The translations under genes and the position numbers were made by a program. A DNA stretch of 8,051 bases from Oscillospiraceae bacterium (GTDB lineage: Bacteria > Bacillota_A > Clostridia > Oscillospirales > CAG-272). The stretch is from positions 1 to 8,051 of the forward strand of contig SVSF01000081.1 of NCBI GenBank assembly GCA_015064425.1, in the 5' to 3' direction. The first letter of the stretch is position 1; each line of letters starts with the position of its first letter. Below the pieces are notes generated by a model. The model made no database searches and was not told the DNA's origin. It saw only the letters and a program-made list of their open reading frames with translations. Shown piece by piece: positions 1 through 4,783 of the stretch.

Positions 1-459
1 CTTCATAACAGAGAAGAGTTCAAATGTACGCTTATTGAAAGCCTGTTGCGCCTCCCAAGACATTTTAAAGTCGAGAAGGCTATGAAGAAAAAGGCTGTTG
101 AGATACTTGAAATATTCGATCTTGCTGATGAGAGAAACAATCTCGCGTGCAATCTGCCTTACGGTAAGCAGAGAAAGCTTGAGATAGCGAGAGCTCTCGC
201 AACCAATCCTAAGCTTTTGCTTCTCGACGAGCCAGCGGCAGGAATGAACCCTCACGAGACCGAGGACCTTCGCAAAACGGTAGAGCTTTTGCGCGAAAAG
301 TTTGATATAACGATATTGCTTATAGAGCACGATCTTAAATTCGTTTCGGGAATATGTGATAGAATTACAGTTCTTAATTTCGGTACTGTGATAGCGCAGG
401 GAACCGCCAAGGAAGCCTTGAACGACCCCGAAGTAATAAAAGCGTATATCGGAAAGTGA
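1..459 (+). CDS. livG: Branched-chain amino acid ABC transporter ATP-binding protein LivG, C-terminal part (5' truncated by window)
   Basis: One of the two cytoplasmic ATPases that power uptake of leucine, isoleucine and valine through the LivHM membrane channel. The reading frame is open from the first base, so the start and the Walker A part lie outside the window; 152 residues are visible. Counting from the first visible residue, the ABC signature region is LPYGKQRKLEIARAL (52-66), Walker B is LLLLDEP with D76 and E77, followed by the AAGMNP D-loop, and the switch histidine is H110 in LLIEHD. The LPYG form of the signature, and the insert around residues 10-30 before it, are usual for LivG rather than for other ABC ATPases. 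The gene ends in TGA nine bases before livF, whose ribosome binding site overlaps the livG stop, so the two are cotranscribed and probably translationally coupled. The substrate is inferred from the family; related Liv/Urt-type importers can take urea or amides, and the missing permease and binding-protein genes would decide. Confidence 0.93.
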   Translation, partial: LHNREEFKCTLIESLLRLPRHFKVEKAMKKKAVEILEIFDLADERNNLACNLPYGKQRKLEIARALATNPKLLLLDEPAAGMNPHETEDLRKTVELLREKFDITILLIEHDLKFVSGICDRITVLNFGTVIAQGTAKEALNDPEVIKAYIGK

Positions 460-468
460 GGAGCAAAA

Positions 469-1179
469 ATGGCACTTCTTGAAGTAAAAAATCTTGAGGT
501 ATATTACGGTGTTATCAATGCTCTTAAGGGCATCTCACTTGAAGTAAATGAGGGTGAGATCGTAACGCTTATCGGAGCTAATGGAGCGGGAAAGACCACT
601 ACTATGAACAGTATAATGGGATTTATCCATCCAAAGGCAGGAGAGATAATATACAACGGACAAAGCATAGCAGGACTTCCTACTCATAAGATAATGAGAA
701 AGGGACTTACTCAGGTCCCTGAGGGAAGACGCATTTTCGCAGAGCTTAACGTATATGAAAACCTTATTATGGGCTCCTATACCGTAAAAAACAAGGCACA
801 GGTCAAGCGTGACCTGGACGAGATATACACTCTTTTCCCGCGCCTTGCCGAAAGAAAGACACAAATGGCAGGTATGTTGTCGGGCGGAGAGCAGCAGATG
901 CTCGCAATGGGACGAGCTCTTATGAGCCACCCTAAGCTTCTTATGCTTGATGAGCCTTCTATGGGTCTTGCACCGATACTTGTATCCCAAGTATTTGATA
1001 TGATAAAGCATCTTAACGAGACGGGAACGACGATACTTCTTGTCGAGCAGAATGCCGAAAAGGCACTTGCTATAGCGGACAGAGCGTACGTTATGGAAAC
1101 AGGTGCTATCACCCTTTCGGGAACGGGAGCAGAGCTTGCCGCAAGTGAAAAGGTACGTGAGGCATATCTCGGAGGATAA
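469..1179 (+). CDS. livF: Branched-chain amino acid ABC transporter ATP-binding protein LivF
   Basis: Second ATPase of the LivFGHMJ-type importer, acting as a heterodimer with LivG on the cytoplasmic face of the permease. It is complete at 236 residues, the usual LivF length. Walker A is GANGAGKT (36-43), the Q-loop is Q82 in TQVPEGR (the PEGR sequence is a LivF hallmark), the signature is LSGGEQQ (137-143), Walker B is LLMLDEP with D161 and E162, and the D-loop is SMGLAP. The switch position reads LVEQNA, with Q194 where most ABC ATPases have histidine; this is normal for LivF. The ATG follows a GAGGAG ribosome binding site at 458-463 that overlaps the livG stop. A strong terminator follows directly, so livF is the last gene of its operon here. 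Assignment to LivF is firm; the exact substrate (branched-chain amino acids versus urea or other amino acids) is inferred. Confidence 0.95.
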   Translation: MALLEVKNLEVYYGVINALKGISLEVNEGEIVTLIGANGAGKTTTMNSIMGFIHPKAGEIIYNGQSIAGLPTHKIMRKGLTQVPEGRRIFAELNVYENLIMGSYTVKNKAQVKRDLDEIYTLFPRLAERKTQMAGMLSGGEQQMLAMGRALMSHPKLLMLDEPSMGLAPILVSQVFDMIKHLNETGTTILLVEQNAEKALAIADRAYVMETGAITLSGTGAELAASEKVREAYLGG

Positions 1180-1180
1180 A

Positions 1181-1214
1181 AATAAAAAGACTAGGCTTGC
1201 CTAGTCTTTTTATT
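1181..1214 (+). terminator. Intrinsic terminator of the liv operon
   Basis: A perfect inverted repeat starts one base after the livF stop: arms 1181-1196 and 1199-1214 with TT at the apex. The GC-containing core is GACTAGGC/GCCTAGTC, flanked by an A-tract upstream and a T-rich tract (TTTTTATTTTT, about 1207-1217) downstream. This is a textbook Rho-independent terminator for livGF and it separates the transporter operon from the carbohydrate genes. Confidence 0.95.
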
Positions 1215-1224
1215 TTTATCATGA

Positions 1225-1253
1225 TTGACTTTTTTGGTATCGTATGGTAGAAT
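1225..1253 (+). promoter_or_regulatory. Sigma-A promoter of the CBM9-like gene
   Basis: The -35 box is TTGACT (1225-1230, 5 of 6 to consensus), the spacer is 17 bases, and the -10 box is TAGAAT (1248-1253, 5 of 6) with an extended -10 TG at 1245-1246. Transcription should start near 1260, giving a leader of about 29 bases with the ribosome binding site at 1276-1281. It lies just after the livF terminator. Because the ATG at 1244 falls within the promoter itself, it cannot be the translation start of this transcript. Confidence 0.8.
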
Positions 1254-1275
1254 TGTATTTAAGAAGAATATTTTC

Positions 1276-1281
1276 AGGAGG
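1276..1281 (+). promoter_or_regulatory. Ribosome binding site that fixes the CBM9-like start
   Basis: A perfect AGGAGG sits seven bases before the ATG at 1289. It decides between this ATG and the in-frame ATG at 1244, which has no ribosome binding site and lies inside the promoter. Confidence 0.9.
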
Positions 1282-1288
1282 TATTGCA

Positions 1289-1888
1289 ATGAAATACAAG
1301 ACTATAAAAACAGATGTTATAGATCCAGATATAAATTCTCATGAATGGGATAGAGCAGGCATTGGATACGTAAGTGTTGACCGCTGGAAAGAATTTTCTC
1401 CTACACCTATAACAAGCTTTAAGGTATTGCGTGGTCCTGAGGGGATCAGCGTTCTTATGCGAAGTGAGGAAAAAAACATCAGGTGCGAGTGTACCAAAGA
1501 AAATGGTATGGTATGTGAGGATAGCTGTATGGAATTTTTCTTTAAGCCCGATCCTCTTGATCTGAATTATTTTAATTTCGAGTTTAATCCCAAGGGGGTT
1601 ATGCATCTTGGACTTGGAGCGGGAAGACACGAAAGAAAACTTATTGACGAGGACAGAAAAACTTTTAGCATAGAGACGTTGATCAAGGATGGGGAATGGA
1701 TACTTAAGTTTTATATCCCTCACGATTTTCTCGCAAAATACTTTAAACGCGTTGCGCCCGTATGCAAGGGTAATTTTTATAAATGCGGTGATCTTACCGA
1801 CCATCAGCATTATGGAACATGGTCGGAGGTGGAGGTTGAGCATCCTGATTTTCATGTTCCTGATTTCTTTGGAAGAATAGAGATGTAA
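1289..1888 (+). CDS. Carbohydrate-binding family 9-like protein, stand-alone
   Basis: A 199-residue protein made almost entirely of one CBM9-like beta-sandwich domain. Recognisable conserved stretches are FKVLRGPEGISVLMRS (44-59), the core EDSCMEFFF (77-85), YFNFEFNPKGVMHLGLG (94-110), FYIPHDFL (141-148), GNFYKCGD (161-168), HYGTWS (174-179) and PDFHVPDFFG (186-195). Classical CBM9 modules are appended to extracellular xylanases, but this one has no signal peptide, no membrane segment and no attached catalytic domain, so it should be cytoplasmic. Such single-domain members are common hypothetical-type proteins in Clostridia and their ligand is not known to me. It has its own promoter and a strong ribosome binding site. 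The downstream GH2 gene starts 85 bases after the stop in the same direction, which suggests a shared role in carbohydrate handling, although sugar binding itself is not demonstrated by the sequence. No terminator is visible between the two genes, so readthrough into GH2 is possible. Confidence 0.85.
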   Translation: MKYKTIKTDVIDPDINSHEWDRAGIGYVSVDRWKEFSPTPITSFKVLRGPEGISVLMRSEEKNIRCECTKENGMVCEDSCMEFFFKPDPLDLNYFNFEFNPKGVMHLGLGAGRHERKLIDEDRKTFSIETLIKDGEWILKFYIPHDFLAKYFKRVAPVCKGNFYKCGDLTDHQHYGTWSEVEVEHPDFHVPDFFGRIEM

Positions 1889-1902
1889 GAGGCTTGTACC
1901 TA

Positions 1903-1931
1903 TTGACAAAACTGTCGCAAAATGTTAAAAT
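1903..1931 (+). promoter_or_regulatory. Sigma-A promoter of the GH2 gene
   Basis: A perfect -35 TTGACA (1903-1908), a 17-base spacer and a -10 TAAAAT (1926-1931, 5 of 6 to consensus), placed only 15 bases after the CBM9-like stop. Transcription should begin near 1938, giving a leader of about 36 bases. So strong a core promoter for a catabolic enzyme suggests that control comes from a repressor; see the inverted repeat at 1923-1936. Confidence 0.8.
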
Positions 1932-1936
1932 TAACA
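1923..1936. promoter_or_regulatory. Candidate operator: inverted repeat on the GH2 -10 box
   Basis: The arms TGTTAA (1923-1928) and TTAACA (1931-1936) are perfectly complementary around a two-base AA centre. The repeat fully covers the -10 box at 1926-1931, so a protein bound here would block RNA polymerase. The region is AT-rich, so a chance palindrome is possible, and no regulator gene is in the window to pair it with. It does not contain the central CG typical of LacI-family or CcpA sites. Confidence 0.4.
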
Positions 1937-1973
1937 AGATATAACATATCAAAACAAGAAAGGAAATTTAGCT

Positions 1974-3725
1974 ATGAACAACAATATTCCAAGATGTCAG
2001 CATCCCCGTCCTGACCGAAAGAGAGAGGCGTGGATAAACCTTAACGGAGAGTGGGATTTCGAGATAGACAACGCTCTTGTAGGTGTATATAAAAATTTCT
2101 TTGAAAGAAAGTCTCTCGATTCAAAGATCATCGTTCCTTTTTCCGCAGAAAGCGTACTCTCGGGTATAGGTCACACCGATTTTATAAATGCGGTATGGTA
2201 TAAGAGAGATCTCGATATTCCCGCTGATTGGGCAGGAAAGCGAGTAATACTTCACATAGATGCGTGTGATTACACTACCACTGTATACGTAAACGGAAAA
2301 AAGGTAGGCACTCATAGCGGAGGATATACTTCATTCCAGTTTGACATAACAAAATATTTGGCAGAAGAGGGCAACTATGTTACCGTATATGCTGAGGACG
2401 ATATCCGTTCCGAACGTCAGGTATCGGGCAAGCAAAGTCAGGTCCTCTATTCCAGAGGATGCAGCTATACTCGCACCACAGGAATCTGGCAGACCGTATG
2501 GCTCGAGGCTGTTGAGAATGCATACGTAGAAAGCTACAGAGTTTATGCTAACATATCTGATCCTTCGGTAGCTCTTGACGTCGTTACGAGCGCGGCATCT
2601 GTGGGAGGTATACTTAAGGTTAAGGCAAGCTATGAGGGTAAGCCTATGGGTGAGGCATCTGCAACGATCACATCTCTCTGTACAGCTGTCAGCATAGACC
2701 TTGCGGAAAAGCACCTTTGGGAGGTTGGCGAGGGTAGACTCTACGACCTTAAGTTTGAGCTTGAAAAGGATGGAAAGACAGACATTCTTGATGGATATTT
2801 TGGTCTTCGAGAGGTTGCTTTGACGAGAGAAAATGGACTTCAGGTAAACGGAAAGACTGTTTTTGGACGCTTTGTACTTGACCAAGGCTTCTATCCTGAC
2901 GGAATTATTACAGCCCCAAATGATGAGGCGCTTATATTTGACATTAAGGCTTCTATGGCATGCGGATTTAACGGTGCAAGACTTCATCAGAAGGTGTTTG
3001 AGCCTCGCTTCCTTTATCATGCTGACAGACTTGGATATATGGTCTGGGATGAGACAGGTAACTGGGGACTTGACCACACGGTTGAGTCGGCTATTTACAA
3101 CTTCTTGCCCGAGTGGCTTGAAGAGATCGAGCGTGACTTTTCTCACCCTTCGATCATAGGATGGTGTCCGACAAACGAGACGTGGGATAAGCACGGCAGA
3201 CAGCAGTGCAACGAATTTCTTGACTTGGTTTATGACGTTACCAAGAGCATAGATAAGACACGTCCGGTTATCACCTCTAGCGGCTCTTATCCGACGGAGA
3301 GAACAGATGTTCATGACGTACACGACTATGAGCAGAATCCTGAAAAGTTCACCTACAACTATTCGGAGATAGAAAAGGGAATAGTTCGCGACCAGATATA
3401 TAGAAGAAGTCCCGATAGGCAGAAGTGCAAGACCGAGCTTCCCATATTCGTCAGTGAATACGGCGGAATAAAGTGGGTACTTGGTGAGGATGCTACCGCA
3501 TGGGGCTACGGTGAATCTGTAAAGACGGAGGACGAATTTTTCGCTCGTCTTAAGGGCCTTACCGACGCTCTTCTTGACAACAAGGATATATTTGCTTTCT
3601 GTTATACACAGCTTACAGACGTTGAGCAGGAGCAGAACGGTCTCTTAACATATCAGAGACAGTTCAAATTTGAGCCTGAGAAGTATGCAGCTATATTTGG
3701 TAAGAAGGCTGCAATAGAGGAATAA
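1974..3725 (+). CDS. Glycoside hydrolase family 2 protein (beta-galactosidase-like, substrate unassigned)
   Basis: A 583-residue retaining exo-beta-glycosidase of the GH2 clan-A fold. Domains in order: sugar-binding jelly roll (about 15-180; WINLNGEWDFE at 20-30, AVWYKRDL at 73-80, VYVNGKKVGTHSGGYTSF at 104-121, TGIWQTVWLE at 169-178), immunoglobulin-like beta-sandwich (about 185-280), and a TIM barrel (about 282-583). The acid/base is E402 in GWCPTNETWD and the nucleophile is E495 in FVSEYGG. The active-site segments GFNGARLHQK (331-340), GYMVWDE (354-360) and CYTQLTDVEQEQNG (543-556) are intact, so the enzyme should be active. There is no signal peptide, so it acts in the cytoplasm on imported oligosaccharides or glycosides. 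The Asn-x-Lys motif that recognises glucuronic acid in beta-glucuronidases is absent, and the long C-terminal domains of LacZ are missing. Start: ATG after AAAGGA at 1959-1964. The stop TAA is followed by an in-frame TAG. The family is certain; the sugar cleaved is not. Confidence 0.93.
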   Translation: MNNNIPRCQHPRPDRKREAWINLNGEWDFEIDNALVGVYKNFFERKSLDSKIIVPFSAESVLSGIGHTDFINAVWYKRDLDIPADWAGKRVILHIDACDYTTTVYVNGKKVGTHSGGYTSFQFDITKYLAEEGNYVTVYAEDDIRSERQVSGKQSQVLYSRGCSYTRTTGIWQTVWLEAVENAYVESYRVYANISDPSVALDVVTSAASVGGILKVKASYEGKPMGEASATITSLCTAVSIDLAEKHLWEVGEGRLYDLKFELEKDGKTDILDGYFGLREVALTRENGLQVNGKTVFGRFVLDQGFYPDGIITAPNDEALIFDIKASMACGFNGARLHQKVFEPRFLYHADRLGYMVWDETGNWGLDHTVESAIYNFLPEWLEEIERDFSHPSIIGWCPTNETWDKHGRQQCNEFLDLVYDVTKSIDKTRPVITSSGSYPTERTDVHDVHDYEQNPEKFTYNYSEIEKGIVRDQIYRRSPDRQKCKTELPIFVSEYGGIKWVLGEDATAWGYGESVKTEDEFFARLKGLTDALLDNKDIFAFCYTQLTDVEQEQNGLLTYQRQFKFEPEKYAAIFGKKAAIEE

Positions 3726-3740
3726 TAGGCAGCTAAAAAT

Positions 3741-3768
3741 AAAAAGGACGAGATCTCTCGTCCTTTTT
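3741..3768. terminator. Bidirectional terminator between GH2 and rubrerythrin
   Basis: A perfect 13+13 inverted repeat (3741-3753 with 3756-3768, TC at the apex) with core GGACGAGA/TCTCGTCC. On the plus strand it is followed by TTTTTT (3764-3769); on the minus strand the A-tracts at 3735-3745 read as a T-rich tail. It ends the GH2 transcript and, from the other side, the rubrerythrin transcript, whose stop codon is five bases away. Confidence 0.95.
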
Positions 3769-3773
3769 TGTAC

Positions 3774-4340
3774 TTATTGAGCGCATTTTTCTTTGAAATA
3801 TCCCTGAGGATGACGGCAGGTAGGACACATCGGAGGAGGATTTTTCCCCTTCACAACGTATCCACAGTTTATGCATATCCATTCAGTCTCTTCGGAGTCG
3901 GAGGAGAAAGTCTTTCCGTCAAGGATCTTGCGGCGGTATTTTTCATATCTTTCCTCGTGAGCTTTTTCAATAGATGCTACACGTTCAAAGAGAGCGGCAA
4001 GCTCACCAAATCCCTCGTTTCGAGCTTCGTCAGCAAACTGGGCATACATGCTATCCCATTCAAAATGCTCCCCCGCGGCAGCTGTTTCAAGATTCTTTTC
4101 GGTAGTGCTCCAGCCCCCGAGATATTTAAACCATATCTCAGCGTGCTCTTTTTCGTTTTCTGCAGTTTCGCAGAATATTTGAGATATCTCCACAAATCCG
4201 TCCTGTTTAGCCTTTGCTTCGAAGATCTTGTAGCGTATATACGCTTGTGATTCGCCCGAAAGGGCTGTGTGAAGATTTTGCTCTGTCTTTGAACCCTTTA
4301 GTGCCTCTGGTGTGATACCAATCTTGTATTCGTTCTCCAT
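3774..4340 (-). CDS. rbr: Rubrerythrin
   Basis: A cytoplasmic non-haem iron peroxidase of anaerobes that reduces hydrogen peroxide using electrons from rubredoxin or NADH-dependent reductases. It is complete at 188 residues. The N-terminal four-helix ferritin-like domain carries the diiron ligands in the usual order: E30 in [11 protein letters not shown]63-x-x-H66 in NEKEHAE, E91-x-x-E94 in AAGEHFEW, and E125-x-x-H128 in IEKAHEERY. The C-terminal rubredoxin-like domain has C156-x-x-C159 (ICINCGYV) and C172-x-x-C175 ([12 protein letters not shown]), which bind a single iron. Both sites are intact, so a working enzyme is expected. The ATG follows GGAGGA (4346-4351 on the minus strand) at a five-base spacing. 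It appears to be monocistronic, bounded downstream by the bidirectional terminator and upstream by the tRNA-Lys terminator; no convincing -35/-10 pair was found. The related nigerythrin or reverse rubrerythrin are less likely, given the C-terminal position of the rubredoxin domain and typical motifs. Confidence 0.95.
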   Translation of the reverse strand: MENEYKIGITPEALKGSKTEQNLHTALSGESQAYIRYKIFEAKAKQDGFVEISQIFCETAENEKEHAEIWFKYLGGWSTTEKNLETAAAGEHFEWDSMYAQFADEARNEGFGELAALFERVASIEKAHEERYEKYRRKILDGKTFSSDSEETEWICINCGYVVKGKNPPPMCPTCRHPQGYFKEKCAQ

Positions 4341-4351
4341 TTTTATCCTCC

Positions 4352-4598
4352 ATGGTAAAATTTACTGTTTTTATTTTTTACCAGAAGGGCTGGCTTTATT
4401 CTCATAAGTGATTTATTTGCTTTTTTATACTTTACTTTTAGATGCCATTGAGCATAAAAAGCACATCTGAACGAGATTTCAGAAATTCAGAACCCAACTC
4501 GCACTTATTTGCATATAATATTAAGTTTGATTTAAGCACAAGTAACCATAAATTGCTTCGCAATTTTGGAAGGATTCTTCATCATCAACAATGTAAAC
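4352..4598. other. Non-coding gap upstream of rubrerythrin
   Basis: About 250 AT-rich bases between the rubrerythrin ribosome binding site and the tRNA-Lys terminator. It must hold the rubrerythrin promoter on the minus strand, but I see only AT-rich -10-like strings (for example TATAAA on the minus strand near 4427-4432) with no matching -35. It also holds a small hairpin, AAATTGC (4550-4556) and GCAATTT (4560-4566) around TTC. No gene of useful length, RNA family or mobile-element end is recognisable. Confidence 0.5.
4354..4382. repeat. Inverted repeats in the rubrerythrin leader
   Basis: Two overlapping symmetries lie just upstream of the rubrerythrin ribosome binding site. GTAAA-A-TTTAC at 4355-4365 is a perfect 5+5 palindrome with a one-base centre. 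GGTAAAA (4354-4360) also pairs with TTTTACC (4376-4382), enclosing 15 bases. Either could be a protein site or a leader hairpin next to the ribosome binding site. It does not match the PerR box as I know it. AT-rich DNA makes chance matches likely. Confidence 0.3.
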
Positions 4599-4640
4599 AT
4601 AAAAAATAACACCATCCATTTGGATGGTGTTATTTTTTAT
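4599..4640 (-). terminator. Intrinsic terminator of tRNA-Lys
   Basis: A perfect 20+20 inverted repeat (4599-4618 with 4621-4640, TT at the apex). The GC-containing core is ACACCATCCA/TGGATGGTGT, flanked by a T-rich tail on the minus strand (TTATTTTTTAT). It begins at the last base of the encoded CCA, so the tRNA 3' end is immediately followed by the terminator stem. It also probably ends any transcript reading through from the upstream DHHW gene, which lacks its own terminator. Confidence 0.93.
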
Positions 4641-4715
4641 GGTGCACCTTCAGGGATTCGAACCCGGGACCCACTGATTAAGAGTCAGTTGCTCTACCAA
4701 CTGAGCTAAAGGTGC
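4640..4715 (-). tRNA. tRNA-Lys (anticodon CUU)
   Basis: A complete 76-base cloverleaf on the minus strand. Acceptor stem GCACCUU/AAGGUGC (7 of 7 pairs), U8 and A9, D-stem GCUC/GAGC with loop AGUUGGUA, anticodon stem ACUGA/UCAGU, anticodon loop CUCUUAA giving anticodon CUU at 34-36 (reads AAG, lysine), variable loop GGGUC, T-loop UUCGAAU, discriminator A73, and CCA encoded in the DNA at 4642-4640. The T-stem CCGGG/CCCUG has one C50/U64 mismatch. A perfect consensus promoter lies upstream and a strong terminator immediately downstream, so it is a single tRNA unit. Confidence 0.97.
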
Positions 4716-4734
4716 GCTTTTCGCAACGGTTAGT

Positions 4735-4763
4735 ATTATATCACAACAAAATCTCTTTGTCAA
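4735..4763 (-). promoter_or_regulatory. Consensus sigma-A promoter of tRNA-Lys
   Basis: On the minus strand a perfect TTGACA (4763-4758) is followed by a 17-base spacer and a perfect TATAAT (4740-4735). Transcription should start near 4728, about 13 bases before the mature tRNA 5' end. Full consensus at both boxes fits a stable-RNA promoter. It lies within 20 bases of the DHHW stop codon. Confidence 0.95.
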
Positions 4764-4783
4764 TACTTTTTTAAAAAATATTT

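Noticed and set aside
154..198. LivG signature reading LPYG instead of LSGG as a defect
   Set aside because: LSYG or LPYG followed by xQRxLEIARAL is the usual form in LivG, so the motif is normal for the family.
1042..1059. LivF glutamine in place of the switch histidine as a defect
   Set aside because: The EQN sequence at this site is standard in LivF proteins.
535..1112. Two antisense open frames within livF
   Set aside because: livF carries every ABC ATPase motif in its own frame; the antisense frames show no domain and no initiation signals.
1244..1288. Upstream in-frame ATG giving a 15-residue longer CBM9-like protein
   Set aside because: The ATG lies within the promoter (the -10 box is 1248-1253) and has no ribosome binding site; the ATG at 1289 has a perfect AGGAGG.
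1274..1909. Antisense frame of 211 codons over the CBM9-like gene
   Set aside because: The plus-strand frame has conserved CBM9-like motifs, a promoter and AGGAGG; the antisense frame has none of these.
2331..3323. Long open frame (330 codons) on the minus strand inside GH2
   Set aside because: It lies wholly antisense to a clearly conserved GH2 gene with catalytic motifs, has no ribosome binding site and a composition without recognisable domains. It is a by-product of GH2 codon usage.
1974..3725. Calling the GH2 enzyme a beta-glucuronidase
   Set aside because: The Asn-x-Lys glucuronate-recognition motif is absent; the corresponding stretch reads EQNGLLTYQR.
3768..4250. Plus-strand open frame over rubrerythrin
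   Set aside because: The minus-strand rubrerythrin has all diiron and rubredoxin ligands; this frame is its shadow and begins inside the terminator.
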